Shown here: piece after piece, positions 24,118 to 34,178 of the stretch
Numbering within the stretch: position 1 is the stretch's first letter
Layout: each line of letters opens with the position of its first letter
Assembly (NCBI GenBank): GCA_037071015.1
Contig: JBAMOY010000001.1
Span: 744,001 to 808,000, forward strand
Origin: JBAMOY01 sp037071015
GTDB taxonomy: Bacteria; Bacillota_I; Bacilli_A; RF39; UBA660
Direction: 5' to 3'
Length of the DNA: 64,000 nt
Translations under genes and position numbers: made by a program
The notes under the pieces: generated by a model
What the model was told of the DNA's origin: nothing
The model's input: only the letters and a program-made list of their open reading frames with translations
Databases searched by the model: none

Positions 24118-24720
24118 TTAATTATTTTTAACTTCCATTTCTGTATTAATTTTCTTATAATATTCCTCTAGTGTTAAATTATTTTTATATAACATCTTAG
24201 CCAATTTTATACCTACAAAACGATAATGCCAAGGCTCATAACTATAACCAGTTATATTTTCCTTATCCTTTGGATATCGTAAAATAAATCCATATTTATA
24301 AGCATTTTTTAATAACCATTTAATTTCAGGGTCTGTTTCTAATGCAATCAAACTATACTCATTATTCCTTATAAAAGCTACATCGAATGCTAAACCGGTT
24401 TGATGTTCACTACTACCAGGTATAGCCACAAACTTCTTTGCCTCTTCTAATCCTTTGGATTCTACATAATGATCCCATATTACTTGTTGGTAATCATATG
24501 AGCGATAACCACTGCCAACCATTAGATTAATTCCTTTTTTTAAAGCATCCTGTTTCATTTTTAAATAAAAAGGATATATATCCTTACAAATCATTGGTTT
24601 TAAATTAGCATCAAAATATTTGTGAAAGTTATTTTCATTATTATCCGTTGCAATTAAATTTTCTGGCACATAACTACGAGGCAATAAGTTATCTTTGTTT
24701 ACTAAAATTGTAAAATTCAT
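24118..24720 (-). CDS. VanY-type D,D-/L,D-carboxypeptidase without signal peptide
   Basis: A 200-residue zinc peptidase of the VanY/LdcB (M15B) family that trims peptidoglycan stem peptides. Conserved elements are SGYRSYDYQ, PGSSEHQTGLAFDV (His and Asp zinc ligands) and EPWHYRFVG (second His). The domain starts almost at residue 1, and no signal peptide or membrane anchor is visible. The N-terminus INFTILVNKDNLLP-like prologue is normal for secreted members after their anchor. A cytoplasmic, recycling role or an unusual export route is possible. It could also be a truncated start, but no upstream coding sequence in frame was seen. Confidence 0.87.
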   Translation of the reverse strand: MNFTILVNKDNLLPRSYVPENLIATDNNENNFHKYFDANLKPMICKDIYPFYLKMKQDALKKGINLMVGSGYRSYDYQQVIWDHYVESKGLEEAKKFVAIPGSSEHQTGLAFDVAFIRNNEYSLIALETDPEIKWLLKNAYKYGFILRYPKDKENITGYSYEPWHYRFVGIKLAKMLYKNNLTLEEYYKKINTEMEVKNN

Positions 24721-24848
24721 ATTATAATCTCACCTACTAATTAGTATACCATAAAAAATTTTTTTATTAAAATTTAATATTAATTTAATACAAACATATA
24801 CGGAAAAAATAGTTTATGTTATAATAAACATGATAGGAGGTTTACAAT

Positions 24849-25760
24849 ATGAGTAATAAAGTTGTCTTAATTGGATGTGGTAATGTTGGCATGAGCTATG
24901 CCTATGCGCTTTTAAACCAACGCACTAGTGTCCAAGAATTAGTATTAATTGATTTAGATAAAGACCGTACTGAAGGTGAAGCAATGGACTTAAACCACTG
25001 TTTAGCCTTTGCACCATCTAAAATCGATATTAAAGTTGGCGACTATAGTGACTGTAAAGATGCGACTATTGTCGTTATTGCTGCTGGTGCAAACCAAAAT
25101 CCTGGTGAAACACGTATGGATTTAATTAATAAAAATAGTAAAATATTTAAAAGTATTGTCACGGAAGTTATGAATAACGGCTTCAATGGTATTTTCTTAG
25201 TCGCAACTAATCCATTAGATGTTATGACCTATTTAACTTGGAAATATTCTGGATTAGAACCAAATCGTGTATTAGGTTCAGGAACTAGTTTAGACACCGC
25301 TCGTCTTAGATATCTAATTGGTTCTAAATTAGAAGTAAGTCCAAAAAATGTCCACGCTTATGTTATTGGCGAACATGGCGACAGTGAATTTGTCCCTTGG
25401 AGTAATGCTGCCATCGGCTTACAGAATGTCAAATGTTTTCTAACTGACGAACAATTAGAAGAAATCTATTTAGATGTACGAAATGCCGCTTATGAAATTA
25501 TCAATCGCAAAGGAGCTACTTATTACGGGATTGGAATGTGTTTAGTAAGGATTACTAATGCCATTTTAGGTAATGAAAATAGCATTATTACTGTATCTTC
25601 ATACGATCGTAACAATAACATCTTTATGGGTATTCCATCAGTTATAAATAAGGATGGCGTTAAAGAACGTGTCTATGTCAATTTAACAGATGAAGAAACT
25701 AATAAATTACAAAACTGTGTCGACATTATTAAAGATGCAATTGCTAAAATAGAAGAATAA
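24849..25760 (+). CDS. ldh: L-lactate dehydrogenase
   Basis: It reduces pyruvate to L-lactate with NADH, the end step of homolactic fermentation. Visible features are the NAD-binding GCGNVGMSYAYAL, the substrate loop AGANQNPGETR (Gln, as in lactate rather than malate dehydrogenase), TNPLDVM, and the active-site GEHGDSEF with the catalytic His. The length of 303 residues is slightly short. AGGAGG precedes the ATG, and a TATAAT at 24820-24825, flanked by GTTTAT and ATAAAC arms, may be the -10. Confidence 0.95.
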   Translation: MSNKVVLIGCGNVGMSYAYALLNQRTSVQELVLIDLDKDRTEGEAMDLNHCLAFAPSKIDIKVGDYSDCKDATIVVIAAGANQNPGETRMDLINKNSKIFKSIVTEVMNNGFNGIFLVATNPLDVMTYLTWKYSGLEPNRVLGSGTSLDTARLRYLIGSKLEVSPKNVHAYVIGEHGDSEFVPWSNAAIGLQNVKCFLTDEQLEEIYLDVRNAAYEIINRKGATYYGIGMCLVRITNAILGNENSIITVSSYDRNNNIFMGIPSVINKDGVKERVYVNLTDEETNKLQNCVDIIKDAIAKIEE

Positions 25761-25793
25761 AAAAATATGTTTTAAAAACATATTTTTTTAAAT
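25761..25793. terminator. Bidirectional terminator after ldh
   Basis: AAAATATGTTTT and AAAACATATTTT pair, with A/T runs on both sides, between ldh (plus) and the convergent membrane protein gene (minus). Confidence 0.85.
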
Positions 25794-26300
25794 AACTGAT
25801 TTCAAAAGCCCAAAAGAAAATAACATCATAATAGCACCCGCTAAAACAACTCCTAGAATACTAGCTACCAAAGCTTTCTTTTTATTCATGTTCAATAAAG
25901 ACGCTATCAAGGTTCCGGTCCAAGCACCAGTTCCCGGTAATGGAATACCAACAAAGAATAATAAACCCCAAAACTCACTTTTTTCAATCTGTTCTTTTTT
26001 CTTATCAGCTTTAGCTTCCAGTTTTTCCACTAATCCTCTTAAATGTTTTGTATGCTTAAGCCAATTGAAAATCGGTGTTATAAACCATAATATAAATGGT
26101 ATTGGCAAAATATTACCGATAAAGCAAATGATAAAACTCACAACGGGATTAACCCCTAATAAAGAAGCCGCTATTAATCCACCACGCAATTCCAAAATAG
26201 GCATCAAAGAAATTATAAATATAATTAATTCTTTACCACAGGCCAAATGATTAAAACCTTCAAATAAATTTAAAAATATATTAACTAATGATTCCGTCAT
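25788..26300 (-). CDS. Small multidrug export family membrane protein (COG2426)
   Basis: A 170-residue membrane protein with four to five hydrophobic segments. It has the family features MPILELRGGLIAA near residue 33 and FFVGIPLPGTGAWTGTLIA near 117, which mark PF06695 ('putative small multi-drug export protein'). Actual substrates are unproven. Length is normal. The stop codon falls in the T-run of the terminator shared with ldh. Confidence 0.85.
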   Translation of the reverse strand: MTESLVNIFLNLFEGFNHLACGKELIIFIISLMPILELRGGLIAASLLGVNPVVSFIICFIGNILPIPFILWFITPIFNWLKHTKHLRGLVEKLEAKADKKKEQIEKSEFWGLLFFVGIPLPGTGAWTGTLIASLLNMNKKKALVASILGVVLAGAIMMLFSFGLLKSVI

Positions 26301-26342
26301 TTTCTCACCCTAACTACTCACTATTATAATATATATATGAAA

Positions 26343-26376
26343 ATAATACAAGATTAGTCTTGTATTATTTTTTTAT
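26343..26376. terminator. Terminator of tex
   Basis: AATAATACAAGA and TCTTGTATTATT form a perfect 12-bp stem with loop TTAG, T-rich on both sides; overlaps the end of tex at 26365. Confidence 0.85.
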
Positions 26377-28524
26377 TAATGATAAAGCAACCTTACCTTT
26401 ATCTTCAAATATTTCGTCAACATAACAGTCAACAATATCTCCGACATTAACAACTTCCATCGGATGTTTAATATAATGATCACATAACTTTGATATATGA
26501 GCTAAACCGTCATTATGTAAACCAATATCGATAAAAGCTCCAAAGTCTACCACATTTCGAACTGTTCCTTGTAGTTTCATGCCCACTCTTAAATCTTTGA
26601 TATCCAAGATATCACTTTTTAATAACGGCTGTGGCATTTCATCACGAGGATCACGATTTGGTTTTTTTAAACTCTTTATAACATCTTCTAGAGTATAGAT
26701 ATCCGTGTTTAATTTGACACTATAATCTTTTAGATCAATGATATCTAATATCTGTGCTAATTTTTCGGTCCCTACATCATTCAAATCACAATTTAAGCTT
26801 TTTAATAGTTCTAAGGTTAAATCATAACTTTCAGGGTGAATTGCCGTTGTATCTAAAATATTATCACCATCGACAATTCTTAAAAAACCAATTGCTTGCT
26901 CATATACCTTATCACTCAAAACCTTCTGCTTCTTCAATTCACTACGAGAATTAATCCTACCATTATTATTACGATAATCAATAATTTTATCAATATTTTT
27001 CTTTGTAATACCTGATACATACTTTAATAAAGATGAAGAAGCGGTATTAACGTTTACACCAACGCTATTGACTGCTTTTTCAACAACAAAATCTAAAGAT
27101 TCTGATAGTTTCTTCTGACTGACATCATGTTGATATAGACCTACACCAATTCCATCTGGTGGTATTTTAACTAATTCTGATAAAGGATCTTGAAGTCTAC
27201 GACCAATCGATACCGCACTACGTTTTTCAACAGCTAAATCGGGAAATTCCTCAATCGCTACCTTAGAAGCACTGTAGATAGAAGCTCCGGCTTCTGACAC
27301 AATTACATATTTGCATGGTAAATTGTTTTCTTTAATTAAATGAGCACAAAACTTTTCTGATTCGCGTGAAGCTGTTCCATTACCAATGGCAATTATATCC
27401 ACATGATATTTATCAATCAGAGTTTTAACAATAGTTTGACTCTGTTCAAAGTATCTATCTTTACTAGCTCCATTTAAAAACGGTTTAATAACAACGGAAT
27501 CAAGATATTTACCAGTCTTATCAATAACAGCCAATTTACATCCATTCACAAAACCCGGATCAAAAGCTAAAACTACTTTTTCTTTCATCGGCGGCTGTAA
27601 TAATAAATTCTCCAAATTTTTACCAAAGTTATCAATAGCAACTTCTTCAGCTTTCTCTGTTAATTCACTACGAATTTCCCTTTCAATAGATGGCGCAATT
27701 AATCTCTTATAACTATCATTAATTGCTTCCTTAACTATATCGACCACAAAAGAAGTTGAATTCTTAATAATTTTGCTCTCTAAAAATGTAATAATAGCAT
27801 TTTGATCAAGATTGATATTAACACTAATAACATTTTCTTTTTCAGCACGATTAATTGCCAAAACACGATGAGACTTAATTTGTTTTACTTTTTCATCATA
27901 ATCATAATACATCTCATAAATTTTAGCTTGATCTTCAGCTTTTTTCTTTTTCTTACAAATAATGGTACCATTTAAAAAAGTATTAGTTCTAATCCATTTG
28001 CGGTAGTAAGCATTGTCACTAATCCATTCAGCAATAATATATTGAGCGCCTAACACAATATCAGCCTCTGTTTTAAGATTTTCATTAAAATAAGGCTTAA
28101 TCAACGAACTTATATCACCACTTGTAGGAAAGCTCATAATTTTTTTAGCTAACGGTTCTAATCCATTTTTAATAGCTTCCGTCGCTTTTGTTTTTTTCTT
28201 TTCTTTATATGGACGATATAAATCTTCTACTTCGACTAACTTTGTTGCCTGCATAATTTGTTTTTGTAGTTCTTCTGTCAATAATCCTTTTTCATCAATT
28301 AATCTAATGACATCTTCTTTTCGTTTTAAAAGGTTAATCTGATAATTATACACATCACTAATTTTTCTTATTTGTTCTTCATCAAGGTTTCCCGTTGCTT
28401 CTTTACGATAACGAGCGATAAAAGGAATGGTATTTCCATCCTCTAATAATTTTAAAACCGCCTCAGTTTGAGACGATTTTATTTTTAACTCATTACTAAT
28501 TTCATTAATAATTTGACTATTCAT
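26365..28524 (-). CDS. tex: RNA-binding transcription accessory protein Tex
   Basis: Tex binds RNA and affects transcription elongation. The domain order is complete: N-terminal helical region with FIARYRKEATGNLDEEQIR, YqgF-like domain with VLAFDPGFVNGCKLAVID, helix-hairpin-helix (YVSGITKKNIDKIIDYRN), and a C-terminal S1 domain (LRVGMKLQGTVRNVVDFGAF). I start it at ATG 28524, which overlaps the end of the upstream thioredoxin-like gene by 8 bases; a TTG eight codons earlier is possible. At about 719 residues it has the normal length. Confidence 0.94.
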   Translation of the reverse strand: MNSQIINEISNELKIKSSQTEAVLKLLEDGNTIPFIARYRKEATGNLDEEQIRKISDVYNYQINLLKRKEDVIRLIDEKGLLTEELQKQIMQATKLVEVEDLYRPYKEKKKTKATEAIKNGLEPLAKKIMSFPTSGDISSLIKPYFNENLKTEADIVLGAQYIIAEWISDNAYYRKWIRTNTFLNGTIICKKKKKAEDQAKIYEMYYDYDEKVKQIKSHRVLAINRAEKENVISVNINLDQNAIITFLESKIIKNSTSFVVDIVKEAINDSYKRLIAPSIEREIRSELTEKAEEVAIDNFGKNLENLLLQPPMKEKVVLAFDPGFVNGCKLAVIDKTGKYLDSVVIKPFLNGASKDRYFEQSQTIVKTLIDKYHVDIIAIGNGTASRESEKFCAHLIKENNLPCKYVIVSEAGASIYSASKVAIEEFPDLAVEKRSAVSIGRRLQDPLSELVKIPPDGIGVGLYQHDVSQKKLSESLDFVVEKAVNSVGVNVNTASSSLLKYVSGITKKNIDKIIDYRNNNGRINSRSELKKQKVLSDKVYEQAIGFLRIVDGDNILDTTAIHPESYDLTLELLKSLNCDLNDVGTEKLAQILDIIDLKDYSVKLNTDIYTLEDVIKSLKKPNRDPRDEMPQPLLKSDILDIKDLRVGMKLQGTVRNVVDFGAFIDIGLHNDGLAHISKLCDHYIKHPMEVVNVGDIVDCYVDEIFEDKGKVALSLIKK

Positions 28525-29056
28525 TATTTGAACTCTTCTTATAAGCAATTGAATTACGACTTAAGAAATCTTGAAATTCAATTTCTGTTAAAATACCTTG
28601 ATTACTATCTACAACTTTACCATTCTCTACAACCAATAATAAAGGTACCATATATGTATCTTTAGTGATATCTAGTTGTTCCATAAAAACAATTATATCG
28701 TCATTCTTAACCTTATCTAAATCTAAAAATTTCATTTCCATATCTTTAGCAGCCATAACACTCTCTACTGTTTCACGGAAGCTTTTATATGTACTTTCTT
28801 TAGAATTATCAACATAAATCAAAGTTTTATCTTTATTCTTTACTGCTTCTTTATAATTATCCAAACTTATCTCAACAATATTAGTATCAATCTCACTATC
28901 TTCTACGTTACCAATGCCAAAGCCATATCTAGCTAATGCAAAAATCAAAAATGCAACAATAAAAGCAACCGCTAACATAATAAGAATTTTTTCACGAGTT
29001 GACAAACTATTAATAAATTTATTAACCGAACTATTGTGATTATTCTTTTTACCCAT
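28517..29056 (-). CDS. Membrane-anchored thioredoxin-like protein lacking CxxC
   Basis: A 179-residue protein with one membrane segment (about 22-44) and an extracellular domain whose pattern (KTLIYVDNSKESTYK, MKFLDLDKV, VPLLLVVENGKVVD) resembles a thioredoxin fold. The position of the redox CxxC motif is occupied by KEST, and the domain has no cysteine. It is therefore not an oxidoreductase; a structural or binding role is more likely. The fold assignment is an inference from pattern. Its 3' end overlaps the tex start. Confidence 0.6.
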   Translation of the reverse strand: MGKKNNHNSSVNKFINSLSTREKILIMLAVAFIVAFLIFALARYGFGIGNVEDSEIDTNIVEISLDNYKEAVKNKDKTLIYVDNSKESTYKSFRETVESVMAAKDMEMKFLDLDKVKNDDIIVFMEQLDITKDTYMVPLLLVVENGKVVDSNQGILTEIEFQDFLSRNSIAYKKSSNNE

Positions 29057-29107
29057 ATTTCCACCCTTCCATTATAAATTTATTATATCATAGATTAAAA
29101 TCAATTA

Positions 29108-30314
29108 TCAATATTTCTTTTTAATATTTATATCTTTTATACTAGCTTTATTGATGATTGTTTTGCCATATTTATGATTAATTTGATCAATTGTCATATC
29201 TAAATCTTCTTCTTTTTTTGACTCCTCAAAATCCTCAAACATCGATACTTGATAATCGTTTCTATCAGTTAAATTATCCAATCTTATACCGATTAGTCTG
29301 ATCGGATTTTTTTGCCAAACCTCATTAAATAAATCTTTAGCAATTTCAAAAATATCACTAGTTAAATTTGTAGGATTCTTTAACTTTCGCTGATGAGAAT
29401 AACTTTTAAAGAACTTATCTTTAATAATGATAGCTACTACATAAGCATATTTCTTTTGTTTTCTCAAACTAGTTGCGACATTATTGGCAATAACTTGTAG
29501 AACACTATATATTTCTCCTAGATTAGTATAGTCTTTTTCTAATGTTGTAGTATTACTAATTCCTTTAGGATCATCTTTCGTTACTACTACAGGATCTTCA
29601 TCAATACCATTGGCCAAATCTATTAATCGTTGCGACTGATTTTTAAAGTATTTATATAATGCATAAACTTCAGTATGTGCTAAATCATAAGCCGTATTAA
29701 TGTTTAAAGCATGTAACTTAGAACTACTACTCTTTCCAACCCCATACATATTATCAACTGCCAAGGGCCATAATTTAGTCGTCACTTCACTAGCAAACAA
29801 AGTATGAACCTTATTTGGCTTTTCAAAGTCCGAAGCCATTTTAGCGCAAAATTTATTATTAGCAATACCAATATTAACTGTAAATCCTAATTTACTCTTT
29901 ATTTCATCTTTTAATTTATAAGCAAAAGCTACTGGGTCACCATATAATTTAATAATCTTACCGTAATCAATAAAACATTCATCAATCGATACTATTTCAA
30001 TATCTGGAGTATACTTATTAATCAAATTAAACATCTTGTTTGACATTTCTACATACCATTTATAATTTGGCTCATAAATGCGTAAAGCTGGGCACTTTTT
30101 TCTAGCACTATATAAAGTTTCAGCCGTTCGAATACCTACCTTTTTAGCTTTCATAGACTTAGCCAAAACAATTCCCCGCCTTTTAGATTCATCACCACCA
30201 ACTACAGCAAAGCTATCTCTAATATCATATTTATATCCCTTATTCAGTAAATCAATTGCTGTCCACGATAAAAAAGCATTATTAACATCAATATGCATAA
30301 TAATTCTTTCCATA
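29108..30314 (-). CDS. dinB: Y-family DNA polymerase (Pol IV / DinB-UmuC type)
   Basis: A translesion polymerase. The palm aspartates are in MHIDVNNAFLSW and SIDECFIDYG; the helix-hairpin-helix thumb region is MYGVGKSSSSKLHALNI, and a little-finger domain follows (ISNTTTLEKDY onward). I start it at ATG 30314, which has GGTGAGAG upstream. At 401 residues it has the usual size. The C-terminus has no QLxLF beta-clamp motif exactly, but QVSMFEDF near residue 370 fits the clamp-binding pattern. Monocistronic. Confidence 0.92.
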
Positions 30315-30360
30315 ACTCTCACCAGTATCATTATAACACAAACAGATGTTTGCGCAAATA

Positions 30361-30384
30361 AAAACCTATTGATAAATAGGTTTA
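30361..30384 (-). terminator. Terminator of the 263-residue unknown gene
   Basis: AAACCTATT and AATAGGTTT pair around GATA; T-rich on the minus strand; overlaps the gene's stop at 30382. Confidence 0.75.
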
Positions 30385-31173
30385 TAGTAAAGTAAAGTCC
30401 GGTTTTCTTATTTTTCTTAAAGTTTTAACAAATGCCGTTTCTTTCATAATTTCAGACCTTTTATTTCTATTAACAACTAAATTCTTTATATCTTCTTCAC
30501 TTAAATGAATAATTTCATCAATAGGTACAACCTGCATAGCTTCTGCATATAATTTTTGAATATCGATTTCTACTTGATTAACCAAATTGGCATAAGCTTG
30601 TTCATCCACATAAAAGTCTCGTACCATAGTTTGTTTTTCATCTAAACTCCAATTATGATTCTTCAAAATATGATATCTAATATCATAAGGATATCTGCCA
30701 TGACAAGTATTTAAACGTAATTCATATACCGACTTATAATCTTCAGTTCGCCTAGTCCCTGGTTGATTCATAGCCTCATTATATGCGAAAATCTTTTGCT
30801 TATCACTAAGTTTAAGTTTATTATTATCTAATGTGTATAGTAAAAAAGAATATCCACCATTAGTTGATTTGTCTAATACAATTCGTGCCAAGTCTTCACT
30901 ATCATATATCTTATTAACAACGTCACCATATATACCGCGATTAACATGATTGTAGTCATCTAGAGTTAATGCTACTAAACAGTTGCTAGCAAAAACATCT
31001 TTCTCGTCAAATTTATCTTTAATAACTTGGCCAGCCAACCATAACAATTGTTCATCTTTTCTAATATTCAACCATAATTCTCTAAGTTTTTTATAGTCTT
31101 TATTGACATAAGCAATACGATATAACTCTCTATCAATTTCACTTATCATATCATTTAAATCTTTTTCCATCAT
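30382..31173 (-). CDS. Hypothetical protein
   Basis: A 263-residue soluble, mostly helical protein. I do not recognise it. It has a short central stretch, TCHGRYPYDIRYHILKNHNW, that looks conserved, and a C-terminus rich in Arg/Lys (VKTLRKIRKPDFTLL). AAGGTGA precedes the first of two ATGs. It begins 8 bases after the ZIP transporter stops on the same strand, so co-transcription is likely. Confidence 0.62.
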   Translation of the reverse strand: MMEKDLNDMISEIDRELYRIAYVNKDYKKLRELWLNIRKDEQLLWLAGQVIKDKFDEKDVFASNCLVALTLDDYNHVNRGIYGDVVNKIYDSEDLARIVLDKSTNGGYSFLLYTLDNNKLKLSDKQKIFAYNEAMNQPGTRRTEDYKSVYELRLNTCHGRYPYDIRYHILKNHNWSLDEKQTMVRDFYVDEQAYANLVNQVEIDIQKLYAEAMQVVPIDEIIHLSEEDIKNLVVNRNKRSEIMKETAFVKTLRKIRKPDFTLL

Positions 31174-31181
31174 AAATCACC

Positions 31182-31931
31182 TTAAAATAATAAACTTATC
31201 AACATCAAACCAATTCCTAATAAACTACCCATAATAGAAATCTTTTTATAATTGCTTTCAATTACATGTGGCAATAACTCGAAAATAACAATATATATTA
31301 CCATTCCTAAAGTTATCGACAAAAGAATTCCCAATAACAACTCACTTATCAATGAACTTAATAAATACATAATAATACCACCAACAAATGTAGATAACGA
31401 AATAAATAAACTAATTAAAGTCGTCTTTTTCCTATCATTGTTATACTTATAGAAAGTTGAAGCAATCACCATTCCAAGTGGAATATTGTGAAGACCCACA
31501 CCAATACTAACCATCAAACCTAATTTAAAAGAAGAAACAAAGGTACTATAAATAGCCATACCCTCAATAATATTGTGTAAAACTAAAGCAATACTTGATA
31601 CGATTCCAATATGATGTAAATTTTCATTATCTAATTCACCATCATCATCATGATCAGGTATAAAATGGTCTAATAATTTTAAGCCACCAACACCAATTAA
31701 AACAAAAACAATAATCAAAACAATAGATAACCAACCATCAAATTCTGTCCTCATGATTTCAATTACTTCTGGCAACAAATCAATACCAATCAAAGTAATC
31801 ATTACACCTAAGGCTACACTTAAAGAAAACTGGACAAATTTATCATTATTTTTAGTCAAAAAGACAATACCTGTACCTATTAAAATAAATAATCCTAAAA
31901 ATAAAGTAAAAAGTAATCCATATATTTCCAT
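31182..31931 (-). CDS. ZIP family metal transporter
   Basis: A 249-residue membrane protein of the ZIP family, which carries zinc, iron or manganese into the cytoplasm. The metal-binding helices are seen as HNIIEGMAIY and LHNIPLGMVIAS. A His/Asp-rich loop (DHFIPDHDDDGE, then LHH) lies between helices three and four, as in other ZIPs. About eight membrane segments. AAGGAAGAG is upstream. Confidence 0.9.
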   Translation of the reverse strand: MEIYGLLFTLFLGLFILIGTGIVFLTKNNDKFVQFSLSVALGVMITLIGIDLLPEVIEIMRTEFDGWLSIVLIIVFVLIGVGGLKLLDHFIPDHDDDGELDNENLHHIGIVSSIALVLHNIIEGMAIYSTFVSSFKLGLMVSIGVGLHNIPLGMVIASTFYKYNNDRKKTTLISLFISLSTFVGGIIMYLLSSLISELLLGILLSITLGMVIYIVIFELLPHVIESNYKKISIMGSLLGIGLMLISLLF

Positions 31932-31987
31932 AATATACTCTTCCTTTCATTTTATTATGATAACATAAATTCCCATTTTTTCCAAGT

Positions 31988-32008
31988 AAAAAAGGCTCTC
32001 GAGCCTTT
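31988..32008 (-). terminator. Terminator of the LCP gene
   Basis: AAAGGCTC and GAGCCTTT form a compact hairpin followed on the minus strand by six Ts; overlaps the stop at 32007. Confidence 0.8.
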
Positions 32009-34178
32009 ATTCTTCTTCTTTTGTAGTATCGTCAGTATCATCACTTGAACAAGTTATAGTTAATTTTTTACCATCATGAATCCAATCATATATACTAGAT
32101 CCACCACTGACACCAGTTTGTGAAATAATCATATCGGTACTGTTTTTACAACTACTAGCATCATAATCAATATCATATTGTTTGTTATACTTATACCAAT
32201 TAGTAAATGAAGAATACTTTTTATTAATAAACGATGGGACCGAGCAATTTTTAGTATCATCACGATTAGCTTTTAAACTACAATCAACTTCATCACTAAC
32301 ATTACTATTATTGTTGCTACTACTATTTTTAGAGCCATTAGATACTTTAACCGTAATTCCCTTATTTTTATCAAGCGCATCTAAGTCAGCATCAGCTGGT
32401 ACAGACTGACTAATAATTAAATCTTTCTTGCTAGCTGAATCAACATAGGAAATATTAATTTTAAGCCCATGTTTAGCGCCAAAGGTTGTTGCTACACTTT
32501 TATTCTGACCTACGAAATTTGGTAACAAAGTAATACCTGTTTCATTATAAGAATCCTTACCAATTACCTCTTCTTCATAAGGATCATCGACAGAAAAACT
32601 AAACTTCTTAATTACAGTTTCCTTTTTCAAGCCTAAATTAATCTTCATCGCATTACTAACATCATTAATACTTCCATCATAAGCAACAAAGTTATATAAC
32701 CTTAAACCGGTTCCTTGATTATTTTTAGTACTATAGTCATATATATAAGCATCATAACCACTAATATACAATCTTTGCATATTTACTAAATCACTAGCAT
32801 CACTATCAGCATGTTTAATTAATATATTCTTACCAACATTATATAATGATAAGATTTCTGACGTTGTCATGTTAGTTTCCATACTATTAGAAATAGTATC
32901 AAGTAAGTCATATATTGTATTTAAACTCCTAATTGACTTAGCTTTATTTAACATCCCCTTAATAATAAGTTGTTGATTTTGTCCACGAATAAAATCATTA
33001 CTATTATAATTAGTCCATTTACTACTACATTGCGAAGGATTAGGATGACGATTTCTCGCTAGAGCTAAAACCTGTTCACCATTTAACTGCTGTAACCCCT
33101 TCTCAACATATACTGTCTTATCCCCCCACTCACGATCACTATTTTGCTCACAAAAACTAAATGGTACCTCTACTTCAATTCCACCTAAAGCATCAACTAA
33201 ATTAACTACACCTTTAAAATTAATTTTTAAATAATAATCAATATCTATATCCATTAAATTTTCAATAGTACTAATCATGCACTCTTCACCATACCAAGCA
33301 GCATGAGTTATTTTATTTTTACGTTGACCATCAAAACAACTTATAGGTACATATGTATCTCTTGGAATACTTAAAATCGTCGAAGATAAAGTTTTCGGAT
33401 TAAACGTAATTAACATTAAAGCATCGCCATTAAAAGTACTATCTTTAATATTTTCTTTTTCCGAATCAACACCCATAACTAAAATAGTAAACGGATCTGT
33501 TAACTTGCCATTTTTCTTACCTGTTTCCACCTTTTTCTTTTTTTGATAGCTATAAATTATTTTTGTTTCATGTTCTAAATTTTCATACCCTTCAATAGAA
33601 TTAAACATTACTCCATAATTAGTTGGTAAAAAAACAAAACTTACTTCACCCTCATATAACCCTTTTATTAAACTAATAAAACTATCATAATAGATTATTT
33701 TATTTTTTAACTTTTCCTTTTTGATAATTTCATTAGGTAATTCATATCCTTCAACATTAGTTTCATCAGATAACATCCCTATTTTTTCTTTAGCAATATC
33801 ATCTATATTATCGGCATCATTATCATTTAAAGTCACAATACTGGTTGAATATACATTAGTATTAGTAGACATTTTATCAATTGATGAATATGTTTTAGTT
33901 ATATTAAACGCAATAAAACCTAAAACTAACGATATAATAATCATAACTGTAACAATTTTTGATACTTTCTTATGATTATGTAAACGATTCATACCTCTAA
34001 TAAATAAACATAACCATATAATAAAAACAACTACTGTAATACAAATTCTAATTACATTTTCAATACCAGTTAATAAAGATATTGAATACAAGAAATATAT
34101 ACAAACAGCAGTGAAAATTAATAAACATATATTTAATAATAACGATCTTTTATTTTTCTTTTTACTTTTAGCTGCCAT
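32007..34178 (-). CDS. LytR-CpsA-Psr (LCP) family protein with PASTA-like C-terminus
   Basis: LCP enzymes attach teichoic acids or other glycopolymers to peptidoglycan. After a cytoplasmic basic start and three hydrophobic segments, an accessory extracellular part and then the LCP catalytic domain follow. The domain shows ILVMGVDSE, DALMLITFNPKTLSSTILSIPRDTYV, GGIEVEVPF, and ARNRHPNPSQC with RGQNQQLII. The last about 200 residues hold one clear PASTA-like repeat (LLPNFVGQNKSVATTFGAKHG) and a second cysteine-rich one that begins CSVPSFINKKY. LCP proteins usually lack PASTA repeats. ATG at 34178 follows AGGAGG. 723 residues, about twice the usual length. Confidence 0.88.
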   Translation of the reverse strand: MAAKSKKKNKRSLLLNICLLIFTAVCIYFLYSISLLTGIENVIRICITVVVFIIWLCLFIRGMNRLHNHKKVSKIVTVMIIISLVLGFIAFNITKTYSSIDKMSTNTNVYSTSIVTLNDNDADNIDDIAKEKIGMLSDETNVEGYELPNEIIKKEKLKNKIIYYDSFISLIKGLYEGEVSFVFLPTNYGVMFNSIEGYENLEHETKIIYSYQKKKKVETGKKNGKLTDPFTILVMGVDSEKENIKDSTFNGDALMLITFNPKTLSSTILSIPRDTYVPISCFDGQRKNKITHAAWYGEECMISTIENLMDIDIDYYLKINFKGVVNLVDALGGIEVEVPFSFCEQNSDREWGDKTVYVEKGLQQLNGEQVLALARNRHPNPSQCSSKWTNYNSNDFIRGQNQQLIIKGMLNKAKSIRSLNTIYDLLDTISNSMETNMTTSEILSLYNVGKNILIKHADSDASDLVNMQRLYISGYDAYIYDYSTKNNQGTGLRLYNFVAYDGSINDVSNAMKINLGLKKETVIKKFSFSVDDPYEEEVIGKDSYNETGITLLPNFVGQNKSVATTFGAKHGLKINISYVDSASKKDLIISQSVPADADLDALDKNKGITVKVSNGSKNSSSNNNSNVSDEVDCSLKANRDDTKNCSVPSFINKKYSSFTNWYKYNKQYDIDYDASSCKNSTDMIISQTGVSGGSSIYDWIHDGKKLTITCSSDDTDDTTKEEE

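Noticed and set aside
24797..24830. Operator-like GTTTAT/ATAAAC repeat around the ldh -10
   Set aside because: Only six bases per arm in AT-rich sequence and not matching Rex or CcpA sites, so not listed as an operator.
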